Shown: positions 1-8,210, numbered from the stretch's first letter. The stretch is 64,000 nucleotides of DNA from an uncultured Lachnospiraceae bacterium (GCA_944377405.1 CALWES010000001.1:186001-250000); one strand, 5' to 3'. Program-made: numbers and translations. Notes: generated from the letters alone by a model not told the origin.

Positions 1-320
1 CGGGAGCTGCGTCAAAATTCGTGTGCATGGCATAGCAGCAGATATCCTTTTGGATCAGCTTCATGAGCTTTCTGCCAAGAGCCGTATCGCTGTTCACCTT
101 TGAGATAGCCTTGAAGATCATGGGATGATGGGTCAGGACCAGGTCGCAGTCCTCCGCGATCGCCCGGTCCACCACCGGCTCGGAAGCATCCAGAGCCAGC
201 AGTACCTTTCTGATCTCCCGGTCTCTCCTTCCGCAGATCAGCCCCGGGTTGTCCCAGGAAAGGGCCAGGGCCGCCGGGGCAAGCTCCTCCAGCATTTTGA
301 AAAGTACATCTGCCTTCATG
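1..320 (-). CDS. Nif3-like dinuclear metal centre protein (partial, C-terminus off window)
   Basis: Reading the minus strand from an ATG at 320 gives at least 106 residues in one open frame that runs off the left edge. It contains the family's metal-binding signature L-T-H-H-P-M-I-F-K and, further on, M-H-T-N-F-D-A-A. This is the Nif3/YqfO (GTP cyclohydrolase I type 2-like) fold, whose true substrate is unsettled. A Shine-Dalgarno-like GAGGTG sits 6 bases upstream of the ATG. It directly follows trmK, the usual Firmicutes pairing. The opposite-phase frames here are shadows. Identity is firm, biochemical role is not. Confidence 0.9.
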
Positions 321-345
321 TCTACACCTCGTTCTTTCTGTTCTT

Positions 346-1107
346 CTATGCAAGGTAAGGGGCGATCTCAGAAAGCTGCTTTAAAAGCTCCTGCTTCCTT
401 CTTTCCGCGCCCTCTCCCTTTTCCGGAGCAAGCTTCTCCAGAAGCTCCTCCGTTTTTTCTTTTTCCCAGGTAAGGAATTCCCGGAATACCGGATCCCCGG
501 CGGCAGAAAGGAATGCGCCGTAGCGATAATCCGCCTCTGTCCGGTAAGCCTCCCGGTCCGCGGGCTCCCTGGGGCAGACGGAAAGGATCACATAGTACTT
601 TCCTTCCTCCTTCAGCATCCGCTCCTCCCGGATCAGAAATCCAAGCTGATCCGTCAGATAATGGCGGAGGATCTCCGGTTCCGACTGGGGGCTCAGCACC
701 AGCCTTCCCACCTGTTTGAGATAGCTTTCCGCCTTCCCGGAAAGGAATCTTCCCTCCGGATCGGTCTTTCCGTCCGTTGGCTTCAGAGAGAGGATGTCCG
801 TGATCAGCTGGCCGCCCATGCCGGAGATGATGACCGTATCCGGAATCTTATATCCCGGGGACATGGCAATAGCCCGGAGGCCGTCGCTTTGGATCAGCTC
901 CGCCCGGTCTGCAAGGCCCTCCCGTAAAAGGGTCTCCCTGGCCCGCTCCAGGGGCCCCTTCCGGAGGTCCATGCAATAGGCGCTCTCCGCCCGTCCTTCC
1001 TTCAGCAGCCAGGCTGCCGCATAGCCGTGATCACAGCCCACATCTGCCACCAGCCGGCAGCTTCCGCACATATCTGCGATCTGCCGGAGTCTCTCTGATA
1101 TCATCAT
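346..1107 (-). CDS. trmK: tRNA (adenine(22)-N1)-methyltransferase, TrmK
   Basis: A 253-residue Rossmann-fold SAM methyltransferase of the TrmK/YqfN family, which makes m1A22 in tRNA. The SAM-binding motif I, D-V-G-C-D-H-G-Y-A, is at residues about 22-30 and the family motif I-I-S-G-M-G-G at about 94-100. A further conserved segment L-S-P-Q-S-E-P follows, and the C-terminal third is lysine/glutamate-rich. It lies 21 bases downstream of dnaG and 25 bases upstream of the Nif3-like gene, so it is probably co-transcribed. In many relatives rpoD lies between dnaG and trmK; here it does not. Two adjacent ATG codons are possible starts; the first is used. Confidence 0.93.
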   Translation of the reverse strand: MMISERLRQIADMCGSCRLVADVGCDHGYAAAWLLKEGRAESAYCMDLRKGPLERARETLLREGLADRAELIQSDGLRAIAMSPGYKIPDTVIISGMGGQLITDILSLKPTDGKTDPEGRFLSGKAESYLKQVGRLVLSPQSEPEILRHYLTDQLGFLIREERMLKEEGKYYVILSVCPREPADREAYRTEADYRYGAFLSAAGDPVFREFLTWEKEKTEELLEKLAPEKGEGAERRKQELLKQLSEIAPYLA

Positions 1108-1128
1108 GATTCGTTTATTTCCTTACTT

Positions 1129-2940
1129 TTATTCCTGGAGACGGATCCTCAATCCGGAAAGGGCTTTTTTCTCCGACAGAAGCTGCTGCAGTCTCTGCAG
1201 ATCGCTGCCGCTGTCCCGGATCTCCCTTTCCAGAGAGGCCCTCCGGATATTTAATACCGCTTCCGTCAGGGACTTTTCCAGATCCTGAAGGGACAGCTCC
1301 GAAAGATCCTTATAAACCGCATCTGCATTCAGGATTGCTCCCGCTTCCCTGCTTTTTTCCTCATCTTCGGAATAGCTGTCCATAATGGAGGCAGCAGAAA
1401 CGGTCTCCCCATCCCTGGGGTCTCCCAGAAGCTTTTCCGCGATCTCCCGGCAGGTGCCGTCGGTAAAGTCCTCGGGACGCAGATATTCCGTTATCTGCGG
1501 GATCAGCTCCGGCTTTGCACAAAGCCAGGACAGAAGCAGACGCTCCGATGGGATCTGTCCCCGGTCTCCCTGCTTTCTGCCGCTCTTTCGGACAGCTGCA
1601 CCTCTTACCTCCTGGGTCTCCTTCTGCTCCGTTCTTTTTTTCTGTGCCGTAAGCATCTTCCGCTCCACCAGCTGCTTAAGCTCCCCGTATGGGATCTGCT
1701 GCTCCCGGCTTACGGCTCTGACATAGTTATCCCGTTCCAGTTCCTCAGAAAAACCGCAGAGCCTCTCTGCCGTTTCATTATAAAAGGCCGTGACCTCCGC
1801 TGGGTCTGAGAACTGATAGGACCTGCGGAGCATGTCGATCTCGTAAAGGAAGGCGTTCTTTGCCTTCCGGATATACTCCTCGTACTCCTCCGGGCCAAGG
1901 TGCTGCAGGAATTCATCCGGATCCTTGAAACCGGTGTCACTGGTATCCAGCACCCGTACGTTCAGTCCCGCTTCCCGCAGGATCGGAAATGCCCTGAGCT
2001 TTGCCCGGATCCCGGCCTCGTCGTTGTCCTGGGTCAGGATCACGTTTTTGGTGTAACGTCTCAGAAGCTGGGCATGCTTTTCATTGAAGGCCGTTCCCAG
2101 GGAGGCCACCGCATTCGTAAAACCTGCCTGATGAAGGGCAATCACATCCATATAGCCTTCGCAAAGGAGCAGATAGTCCTTTCTGGAGCGCTTTGCAAAG
2201 TTCAGGCCATAGAGATTGCGGCTCTTATCGAAGATCTTTGTCTCCGGAGAGTTGAGATACTTTGGCTCCCCATCTCCCATGACCCGTCCTCCGAAGCCCA
2301 CCACCCGGTTGTTGGTGTCCATGATGGGGAACATGACCCGGTTCCAGAACTTGTCCCGGGCCCCCCGTTCCGAAAGGACCACAAGGCCGCTTTGGGACAG
2401 GAGCTCGTCGTTGTAGCCTCTGCCCTTCAGAAAGCGGTACAGGGCATCGGAGCTCTTGGGGGCAAACCCAAGTCCGAAATGGGTGATAGTGGCGTCCGTA
2501 AGGCGCCGTTTTTCCCGGAAGTACCGGTAGCCGATCTGCCCTGCCTCACTCTTCAGCTGCTCATAGTAATACATGGCGGCGGTGCGGTTGATCTCCAGAA
2601 GCTTTTCCTTTAGCTCAGCCTGGGACCGGTCATATCCGGAGGAGGATACCTCCGGCAGCGTGATATGGGCCCGTTCCGCCAGGACCTTCAGGGCCTCCGT
2701 AAAAGTATAATTTTCATACTGCATCAGGAAGGTGATGACATTGCCCCCTGCACCGCAGCCAAAGCAGTAATAGATCTGCTTCTGGGGGCTTACAGAAAAG
2801 GAAGGGGTCTTTTCCCCATGAAAAGGACAGAGGCCAAAATAGCTTGACCCCTTTTTTGTCAGCTTGATATACTGGCCGATCACGTCAACGATATCGTTGG
2901 CGTTCCGTACCTGTTCAATCACGTCTTCACTGTATCGCAT
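1129..2940 (-). CDS. dnaG: DNA primase DnaG
   Basis: A 603-residue bacterial primase that lays RNA primers at the replication fork with DnaB. The N-terminal CHC2 zinc finger has Cys38, His41, Cys59 and Cys62. The Toprim catalytic core follows, with Glu261 in E-G-Y-M-D-V and the acidic pair Asp305/Asp307 in Q-D-N-D-E-A-G. The C-terminal helicase-interaction part (about 430-603) is poorly conserved, as usual. Length is typical. It begins 7 bases after the dgt stop codon, implying one transcript dgt-dnaG-trmK-nif3. The sigma factor gene normally found next to it is elsewhere (58-59 kb). Confidence 0.97.
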   Translation of the reverse strand: MRYSEDVIEQVRNANDIVDVIGQYIKLTKKGSSYFGLCPFHGEKTPSFSVSPQKQIYYCFGCGAGGNVITFLMQYENYTFTEALKVLAERAHITLPEVSSSGYDRSQAELKEKLLEINRTAAMYYYEQLKSEAGQIGYRYFREKRRLTDATITHFGLGFAPKSSDALYRFLKGRGYNDELLSQSGLVVLSERGARDKFWNRVMFPIMDTNNRVVGFGGRVMGDGEPKYLNSPETKIFDKSRNLYGLNFAKRSRKDYLLLCEGYMDVIALHQAGFTNAVASLGTAFNEKHAQLLRRYTKNVILTQDNDEAGIRAKLRAFPILREAGLNVRVLDTSDTGFKDPDEFLQHLGPEEYEEYIRKAKNAFLYEIDMLRRSYQFSDPAEVTAFYNETAERLCGFSEELERDNYVRAVSREQQIPYGELKQLVERKMLTAQKKRTEQKETQEVRGAAVRKSGRKQGDRGQIPSERLLLSWLCAKPELIPQITEYLRPEDFTDGTCREIAEKLLGDPRDGETVSAASIMDSYSEDEEKSREAGAILNADAVYKDLSELSLQDLEKSLTEAVLNIRRASLEREIRDSGSDLQRLQQLLSEKKALSGLRIRLQE

Positions 2941-2947
2941 GGATCCC

Positions 2948-3979
2948 TTATCTCACATGCCATCCCATGGGAACAAAAAGCTCCTCAAATTTCTCGATGG
3001 CGTAATTATCCGTCATACCGGAAATATAATCGCAAACTGCCCGTTCCTGATCCGTACCCGTATCGATGAGACGGGTATACTCCTCCGGCATCCCATCGGG
3101 ATGCTCCATATAGTACTGGAACAGAAGCTCGATCATCTTTTTGGCCTTGCCCTCTTCCGCCTTGGCCTTTCCTCCCGTGTAAACATGCCGGAACATCCAG
3201 GCCCGAAGGCCGAACATGGCCTTCTCATAGTCGGGACTCATCTCGATATGATCCTTTCCGGTGCTGTTTCTGATCACATCGTGGATCAGGCTGTTCAGTC
3301 TGTCATGGACATTGTAGCCCAGAACCCGGGTATACTCCTCCGGAATATCCTTCTCCTCCAGAAGGCCGCCTCGGATGGCGTCGTCCACGTCATGGTTGAG
3401 GTAGGCGATCTTATCAGAGAGCCGGACCACCTGTCCCTCCAGGGTCTTCGGATGGCCGCTGGACTGGTGGTTCAGGATCCCGTCCCGGACCTCCTTTGTC
3501 AGGTTCAGTCCCTTCCCATCCTTTTCCAGCACCTCCACGATGCGTACCGACTGCTCGCTGTGGTCAAAGCCCCCCTTACAGAGCCTGTTCAGCACGTCCT
3601 CTCCGCTGTGTCCGAAGGGAGTGTGGCCCAGGTCATGCCCCAGGGCAATGGCCTCCGTCAGATCTTCATTCAGAAACAGCGCCTTGGAAATGGTCCTTGC
3701 GATCTGGGCCACCTCCAGGGTATGGGTCAGGCGGGTCCTGTAGTGATCTCCCTCCGGCGCCAGGAACACCTGGGTCTTATGCTTCATCCGGCGGAAGGCC
3801 TTACAATGGAGGATCCGGTCCCGGTCCCTCTGGTATTCCGGACGGATATCGCACTTTTCCTCCGGATAGTCCCGTCCCGCCGTATTTTTGGAAAGGGCGG
3901 CATAGGGAGACAGCCGCTTTTCTTCCTGCTCCTCCAGCATTTCCCGGATACAGCTATAGCTTTTTTCCATCTTTTCCAT
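2948..3979 (-). CDS. dgt: dGTP triphosphohydrolase family protein (HD domain)
   Basis: A 343-residue HD-superfamily phosphohydrolase of the deoxyguanosinetriphosphatase-like family, which hydrolyses dNTP to nucleoside and triphosphate. The metal-binding signature is visible as R-T-R-L-T-H (His86), then G-H-D-L-G-H-T-P-F-G-H at about 114-124 (His115/Asp116). A conserved N-terminal basic stretch R-D-R-D-R-I-L precedes it. It heads the operon ending in nif3. Its length and position match the Firmicutes Dgt-like proteins found beside dnaG. Actual dNTP preference cannot be read from sequence. Confidence 0.92.
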   Translation of the reverse strand: MEKMEKSYSCIREMLEEQEEKRLSPYAALSKNTAGRDYPEEKCDIRPEYQRDRDRILHCKAFRRMKHKTQVFLAPEGDHYRTRLTHTLEVAQIARTISKALFLNEDLTEAIALGHDLGHTPFGHSGEDVLNRLCKGGFDHSEQSVRIVEVLEKDGKGLNLTKEVRDGILNHQSSGHPKTLEGQVVRLSDKIAYLNHDVDDAIRGGLLEEKDIPEEYTRVLGYNVHDRLNSLIHDVIRNSTGKDHIEMSPDYEKAMFGLRAWMFRHVYTGGKAKAEEGKAKKMIELLFQYYMEHPDGMPEEYTRLIDTGTDQERAVCDYISGMTDNYAIEKFEELFVPMGWHVR

Positions 3980-4011
3980 ACCGTCCTTTCTGTATTTTCT
4001 GCTTTTCAGTT

Positions 4012-4944
4012 TTATTTCAGGAAGCCCTCCACGATGGCGGCCTCCGCTTCCTCCTCCGTAAGTCCCAGGGTCTGGAGCTTGATCAGCTGCTCTCCTGCGA
4101 TCTTTCCGATGGCAGCTTCATGGATCAGGGCCGCATCCGGATCGGCTGCGTCCAGAGCCGGTACCGCCAGGACCTTTCCCTCGCCGATGATAATTGCGTC
4201 ACACTCGGAATGTCCGTGACAGGGAGCCTTTCCTACGATGTTGGAGTAATAGGTGGTCTTGGACTGATCCGTGGCCACGGAACGGCTGATGAAGTTGGCT
4301 GAGGAATTTTCCCCCACAAGCTCCGCATCCATGCGGGACTCCGCAAACTGGGTGCCATTTGTAAGGAGCCGTTCCTTGATGACGATGGAAGCGTTCTCCT
4401 TTACCACTGCCCTGGTGTCCCGCTTCGTGGAATCGATGCCCTTGATCTGGGTGGATTCCATCTCCATCTGGGCACCTTCCTCCAGATAGATCTCCGTTAC
4501 GGGATTCATGATGTTGCCCCCTTTGGTTCCATTCTCTGCTTCCCCGTAGTGGCGCTCCACATACTTCACCTTGGAATTCTTTCCCACAAAAAATCGGTGG
4601 AGTCCGTCATGCTGGCTGTCCTGGTCCCCGCAGTTATGGATGCCGCAGCCTGCAACGATGACGATGTCGCAGTTTTCACCGATATAAAAGTCATTGGTCA
4701 CCACGTCCCGAAGGCCTGTCTTTGCAATTACCACCGGAATGCAGCAGCTCTGATTGACGGTGCCGTCGGCGATCCTGATATCGATGCCGGTTCCATCCTC
4801 CTTCGGGGTGATCTGTATGTCCTTTGTGGACTGGCGGGCCTGGGCCTCTCCGTTGTAACGGATGTTATAGGCCCCCTGGGGGATCCCGTGGATCTCCGCC
4901 ACCTCTTCCAGTATCTTCTTTTCGATTCCGTCCATCTCGATCAT
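4012..4944 (-). CDS. SufB/SufD-family Fe-S scaffold (short, SmsB-like)
   Basis: A 310-residue SufBD-fold protein, far shorter than a normal SufB of about 470 residues, corresponding mainly to the beta-helix core. Conserved features are C-H-G-H-S-E-C-D-A-I-I near 240 and the C-terminal segment A-A-I-G-K-I-A-G-E-Q-L followed by L-G-L-T-E-E-E-A. Its ATG overlaps the sufC stop by 4 bases (ATGA), so the two are translationally coupled. With only SufC as partner it fits the minimal two-component SUF-like (SMS) arrangement described in anaerobes; no SufD, SufS or SufU gene is nearby. Role: Fe-S cluster scaffold, inferred. Confidence 0.88.
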   Translation of the reverse strand: MIEMDGIEKKILEEVAEIHGIPQGAYNIRYNGEAQARQSTKDIQITPKEDGTGIDIRIADGTVNQSCCIPVVIAKTGLRDVVTNDFYIGENCDIVIVAGCGIHNCGDQDSQHDGLHRFFVGKNSKVKYVERHYGEAENGTKGGNIMNPVTEIYLEEGAQMEMESTQIKGIDSTKRDTRAVVKENASIVIKERLLTNGTQFAESRMDAELVGENSSANFISRSVATDQSKTTYYSNIVGKAPCHGHSECDAIIIGEGKVLAVPALDAADPDAALIHEAAIGKIAGEQLIKLQTLGLTEEEAEAAIVEGFLK

Positions 4945-5690
4945 CTGACAGTTTCCTCCTGTTCCTTCTGGACATGACAGCCCGGGATCGCGGAATCGGA
5001 TCCCAGGATGGCAGGAAGCACCTCTTCCTTCGGTCCGCTCTTTGCGATCCTTCCCTTTTCGATCACCACGATCTCATCTGCAATATCCAGGATCCGTTCC
5101 TGGTGGCTGATGATGAGGATGGTTCCCTGGGTCTCCTCCTTGATCTGTTCGAAGACCCGGATCAGGTTCGTAAAGCTCCAGAGGTCGATCCCCGCCTCCG
5201 GCTCATCGAAGATGGAGAGTTTGGAGCCTCTGGCCAGCACGGTGGCGATCTCAATCCGCTTCAGCTCTCCTCCGGAAAGGGAAGCGTCCACCTCCCGGTT
5301 GATATAATCCCTGGCACAGAGGCCCACCTCACTCAGGTATCTGCAGGCCTGGCCCTGGCTCATCTCCTTATTGCCGGAGGCCAGCTTCAGAAGGTCAAAA
5401 ACCTCGATGCCCTTAAAGCGTACCGGCTGCTGGAAGGCGAAGCTGATGCCAAGTCTGGCCCGCTCCGTGATCCCAAGCTCCGTAATATCCTCACCGTCCA
5501 GAAGAATCTGTCCGCCGCTGGGCCGGTAGATACCGGCAATGGTTTTGGCAAGGGTAGACTTGCCGCCTCCGTTAGGGCCGGTGATCACAATGAACTTTCC
5601 GTCGGGAATGGAAAGGGATACGTCGTTTAAGATCTCCTTTTTCCCCTGCTCATCCTCTACGTTATATTTTAAGTGTTTTAACTCAAGCAT
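4941..5690 (-). CDS. sufC: SufC-type Fe-S assembly ATPase
   Basis: A 249-residue cytoplasmic ABC ATPase of the SufC family that drives the SufB-type scaffold. Walker A is at about 38-46 (G-P-N-G-G-G-K-S-T), the signature L-S-G-G-E at 138-142 and Walker B with D-E-P-E-A-G near 162-167; F-D-E-P-E-A-G-I-D and a late I-S-H-Q-E-R-I-L are typical of SufC. The frame is open further upstream, but the start is placed at the ATG at 5690, because AAAGGA sits properly before it and alignment to SufC begins at M-L-E-L-K. It is the first gene of a two-gene operon with the SufB-like gene. Confidence 0.93.
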   Translation of the reverse strand: MLELKHLKYNVEDEQGKKEILNDVSLSIPDGKFIVITGPNGGGKSTLAKTIAGIYRPSGGQILLDGEDITELGITERARLGISFAFQQPVRFKGIEVFDLLKLASGNKEMSQGQACRYLSEVGLCARDYINREVDASLSGGELKRIEIATVLARGSKLSIFDEPEAGIDLWSFTNLIRVFEQIKEETQGTILIISHQERILDIADEIVVIEKGRIAKSGPKEEVLPAILGSDSAIPGCHVQKEQEETVR

Positions 5691-5731
5691 GCATATCCTT
5701 TCTGCTGCTTTTGCAGCATCTTTTCTACCAC

Positions 5732-5792
5732 AAAAAAGTGCAGTACATTCCTGCACTGCACTTATTCTAGCATAAAACCACATGCCTTTCTA
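5732..5792 (-). promoter_or_regulatory. Inverted repeat and possible promoter ahead of sufC
   Basis: Two 9-base arms AAGTGCAGT / ACTGCACTT (5736-5744 and 5755-5763) are separated by 10 bases and followed on the minus strand by six T. A -10-like TAGAAT (5764-5769) lies directly upstream with a weak -35 TAGAAA (5787-5792) at 17 bases. The hairpin can be read as the terminator of the cell-wall-binding gene ending at 5845, or as an operator/attenuator for suf. Confidence 0.5.
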
Positions 5793-5844
5793 TAAGTTTA
5801 GGAAATATTTAGAATCCCCTTCCGGGTCCCGGTTCCTTAAGGCT

Positions 5845-7017
5845 TTATTGATAGGGATTGGTACACATACCCCTGGTTCCGTCGGAAACCTCATTGAAAT
5901 AGTAGTTTACGCCGTCGATGTTGTGCCAGCCCGTAAACATGGCGCCTCTGGTACCGTTGGACTCCGTCTGAAGGAAGAACCAGTGGCCTGTACCCGGCTC
6001 CTGAAGCCATCCGGTATACATGAAGCCGTTGGCGTCGAAGTAGAACCAGTCAAAGGGCTGCTGTCCCAGGGCTGTGTTGGCATACTGTGAATTGTCCACT
6101 GCCGCCCACTCGTTCCGGTAAAGCTTTCCGTTGGTATCCGTGAAGCTCCAGTTTCCGTTGCCGTGATCCGTCCAGGTACCCCTTACCACATAGGAGGGAA
6201 GCTGGGTGTAGATGGTGCCGGATCCGCCGGTGCTGGTGCCCTCGGAGACCTGGGTGCCAGAGGAAACGTTGCCCAGGGCGTCATACCAGGTGGTATAGCC
6301 CTCGTCGTACTCGCTGTAGTCCACATCGCCTACGCTGGCCCATACGCCGTCGGCCACCCGGTTATTGCTGCCTGCCTTACCGACGGCCCGGACTGCAAAG
6401 CCCGTAACCTCAGAGTTATCCCTGTCCGGATTCGTACCGGTATATTTCTTGTTATAGCTCTTGACATCCAGATAGTTCTTGGTGATGGTTCCGTGCTTCT
6501 GGCGTTCCTCTCCGTAGGTGTCAATATAGGTCAGGACATACTCCCACTTGTCGGCACCGTCGTCCTCCCACTTGATCCTTTCGCTCTCTCCGTTAACACC
6601 TTCGATGCCCGTTACTGCCGGCCACTGATAATAGGGATAGGCCCGAACCCGGATGATGAAGGTGGTGTCGTCCTCCGTATCCTTCCTGGAGATGGAGGAA
6701 ACGCCGTCAACGCTGACATTTACATAATTTTCCTTCGGGAAATAATAGCCGTAATTTGCATCCAGCCGGATCTCGTAGGTCCGCTCCCGCTTGGGGCTCT
6801 GGGTGCTTCCGGAAGTGGTGTCGGTATAGCTCACCTCGTACATATCACTGTTGCTGTAAAAATAAGGAGACACACATACCCCGGCTTCCATATCCGTATC
6901 CTCTGCTCCGGAACGGATGGAAACATTGGTAATGCGGGTATCCGCAAAGGCAGTCATGGACAGGATGAAGACTGCCGCCGCACTGAGTACAGCTGTCTTG
7001 AAAAATCTTCTCTTCAT
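5845..7017 (-). CDS. Secreted protein with C-terminal cell-wall/choline-binding repeats
   Basis: A 390-residue exported protein. The signal peptide (residues 1-25, two Lys/Arg, hydrophobic core, cleavage after T-A-F-A) is clear. The middle (about 26-270) contains beta-rich modules with repeated Y-E-I-R/F-I-I-R strands, no catalytic motif recognised. The last 110 residues are aromatic-Gly repeats of the CW-binding type (W-F-Y-F-D-A-N-G, M-Y-T-G-W-L, G-H-W-F-F-L-Q), which usually anchor to teichoic-acid choline or related wall polymers. A SD (AAAGGGG) precedes the ATG. Its promoter is at 7124-7152. Similar repeat modules occur at 7.6 kb and 43 kb. Function unknown beyond surface attachment. Confidence 0.82.
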   Translation of the reverse strand: MKRRFFKTAVLSAAAVFILSMTAFADTRITNVSIRSGAEDTDMEAGVCVSPYFYSNSDMYEVSYTDTTSGSTQSPKRERTYEIRLDANYGYYFPKENYVNVSVDGVSSISRKDTEDDTTFIIRVRAYPYYQWPAVTGIEGVNGESERIKWEDDGADKWEYVLTYIDTYGEERQKHGTITKNYLDVKSYNKKYTGTNPDRDNSEVTGFAVRAVGKAGSNNRVADGVWASVGDVDYSEYDEGYTTWYDALGNVSSGTQVSEGTSTGGSGTIYTQLPSYVVRGTWTDHGNGNWSFTDTNGKLYRNEWAAVDNSQYANTALGQQPFDWFYFDANGFMYTGWLQEPGTGHWFFLQTESNGTRGAMFTGWHNIDGVNYYFNEVSDGTRGMCTNPYQ

Positions 7018-7123
7018 AGTAACCCCTTTCCGCCAAAGGTCTGTTCGAAAGCTTCAGGCTTCCTGATCCCTGGCATATCTGCTTCCTGATAAATGATCCC
7101 TTATACTCTTTTCCTGTGATTTT

Positions 7124-7152
7124 ATTATAAAGGAAAACGCTGGTGCAAACAA
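7124..7152 (-). promoter_or_regulatory. Promoter for the 5.8-7.0 kb secreted protein gene
   Basis: On the minus strand TTGTTT (7147-7152) and a perfect TATAAT (7124-7129) are separated by 17 bases, about 110 bases before the start codon. The 7018-7327 interval otherwise holds only this promoter and the tRNA promoter. Confidence 0.65.
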
Positions 7153-7288
7153 GGAATTATATATAACGAATTGCTTACAAGTTTCCAAAGAATAAAGCTT
7201 CCTTTTGAATCACAGTACCCCTTTTTTCAGTCTTTTGGACCTGCTTCTTTTTCAGAGAAAATTTTTTTGAATTTTTTTAAAATTCCGC

Positions 7289-7317
7289 TTGCCTTTTGGA
7301 GTGAAGTATGGTATCAT
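7289..7317 (+). promoter_or_regulatory. Promoter of the tRNA-Leu pair
   Basis: TTGCCT (7289-7294) and TATCAT (7312-7317) are 17 bases apart, with an A/T-rich stretch upstream. Transcription would begin a few bases before the first tRNA at 7328. Confidence 0.75.
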
Positions 7318-7327
7318 TCTTTTCGTT

Positions 7328-7412
7328 GCGGAAGTGTCGGAATTGGCAGACGAGCAAGACTAAGGATCTTGTGCCCGTTTAGGGCGTGTGAGTTCAAGTC
7401 TCATCTTCCGCA
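7328..7412 (+). tRNA. tRNA-Leu (anticodon UAA)
   Basis: 85 bases fold as a class II tRNA: acceptor GCGGAAG/CTTCCGC with discriminator A, D-arm with A-A-T-T-G-G, anticodon loop CTAAGGA giving UAA, a long variable arm GCCC...GGGC, and T-arm GTTCAAGTC. The CCA end is not encoded. It reads UUA leucine codons. It is the first of two adjacent leucine tRNAs, 22 bases apart. Confidence 0.96.
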
Positions 7413-7434
7413 TTTGCTTACTAAAGTAAGCTTC

Positions 7435-7518
7435 GCAGAAGTGGCGGAATTGGCAGACGCGCACGGTTCAGGTCCGTGTGGTAGCAATACCTTGTGGGTT
7501 CGACTCCCATCTTCTGCA
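7435..7518 (+). tRNA. tRNA-Leu (anticodon CAG)
   Basis: 84 bases with acceptor GCAGAAG/CTTCTGC and discriminator A, D-loop GGAATTGGCAGAC, anticodon stem CACGG/CCGTG closing loop TTCAGGT (anticodon CAG), long variable arm and T-loop GTTCGACTC. No encoded CCA. Reads CUG leucine codons. Followed at once by a strong terminator. Confidence 0.96.
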
Positions 7519-7524
7519 GGATGC

Positions 7525-7551
7525 AAGCAGGCTTTTGAGCCTGCTTTTTTT
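7525..7551 (+). terminator. Terminator of the tRNA-Leu operon
   Basis: Perfect 8-bp stem AAGCAGGC / GCCTGCTT with a 6-base loop, followed by a T run. Confidence 0.9.
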
Positions 7552-7637
7552 ACGCACTTTTTACCCGGATTTTACCTGAATTTTACATTCATATATTATA
7601 CTGTTACCACCTAACTAAGGAAAGGAGGAAACTCTAT

Positions 7638-8132
7638 ATGAGAAAAGGATTTTTATTTTCCCTGCTCACCCTTTCGGCGCTGAGCTTCAGCTTCCCCCTT
7701 GTGTCTCAGGCGGATGAATGGCGCAGGGATGCCAATGGCTGGTGGTACGAGATCGACGACGATGACGATGACTTCGACGAGGATGACGACGACTACGATG
7801 ACTACGCCAAAAACGGATGGAAGCTGATCGACCGGAAATGGTATTTTTTTGACGCTGCGGGCTATATGAAGACCGGGTGGGTCTATGCAGATGATGATTG
7901 GTACTATCTGAATCCGGACGGCTCTCTTCTCACCAACAGCTACACGCCGGACGGCTACTGGGTGGATGAGGAAGGTGAATGGGACGGAAAAGATTCCGAC
8001 GACCGCTATGACGACGACCGGGATGACGATGACGATCGCTTCGATGACCGGGACGACGATGATGACGATGACGATCGCTTCGATGACCGGGACGACGATG
8101 ATGACGATGATGATGACCGCTTCGACGATTGA
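7638..8132 (+). CDS. Small secreted cell-wall-binding protein with Asp-rich repetitive tail
   Basis: 164 residues. A signal peptide (1-25, ends V-S-Q-A) leads to an acidic patch (about 40-57, mostly Asp), then two cell-wall-binding-type repeats (W-K-L-I-D-R-K-W-Y-F-F and W-V-Y-A-D-D-D-W-Y-Y-L-N-P-D-G). From about residue 116 to the end the chain is almost pure Asp with Arg-Phe spacers, R-F-D-D-R-D followed by seven to nine Asp, repeated. An AGGAGG-type SD precedes the ATG. An acidic surface tail like this could bind Ca2+ or cationic molecules, but that is inference. It stands alone, between the tRNA terminator and a bidirectional terminator. Confidence 0.82.
   Translation: MRKGFLFSLLTLSALSFSFPLVSQADEWRRDANGWWYEIDDDDDDFDEDDDDYDDYAKNGWKLIDRKWYFFDAAGYMKTGWVYADDDWYYLNPDGSLLTNSYTPDGYWVDEEGEWDGKDSDDRYDDDRDDDDDRFDDRDDDDDDDDRFDDRDDDDDDDDDRFDD
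8026..8129 (+). repeat. In-frame tandem repeat coding the Asp-rich tail
   Basis: Near-identical units of about 39-42 bases, each CGCTTCGATGACCGGGAC followed by a GAC/GAT run, are present at least twice in full plus partial copies at both ends. Such arrays are prone to slippage, so tail length may vary between strains. Confidence 0.8.
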
Positions 8133-8170
8133 TCCCTGAAGAAGCCAGGCTTCAGAACAAACAGAATAAA

Positions 8171-8210
8171 TAAAAAAAGAGACATCTCCCACTCTGGAGA
8201 TGTCTCTCTT
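8171..8210. terminator. Bidirectional terminator
   Basis: A 12-bp perfect stem AGAGACATCTCC / GGAGATGTCTCT (8178-8189 and 8196-8207) with loop CACTCT. T-rich on the plus side; on the minus side it is followed by seven T. It serves the convergent Asp-rich gene and the YitT-like gene. Confidence 0.9.

Noticed and set aside
2864..4219. Long plus-strand reading frame (451 codons) opposite dnaG and dgt
   Set aside because: It is antisense to two genes with complete family motifs; no SD and no recognised motif; composition follows the other strand's codon pattern.
5736..5763. Rrf2-type IscR operator at suf
   Set aside because: No match to a known box; terminator reading is equally good, so it is kept only as an ambiguous repeat.
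7171..7614. Plus-strand open frame across the tRNA region
   Set aside because: It runs through both tRNA genes and the terminator; the tRNA folds explain the sequence.
8026..8129. CRISPR-like repeat array
   Set aside because: Units are contiguous, in frame and lack unique spacers; this is a coding repeat.
7653..8192. Minus-strand frame of 179 codons rich in Val/Ile
   Set aside because: It is the mirror of the Asp repeat (GAC/GAT read as Val/Ile) and its start lies inside the terminator.
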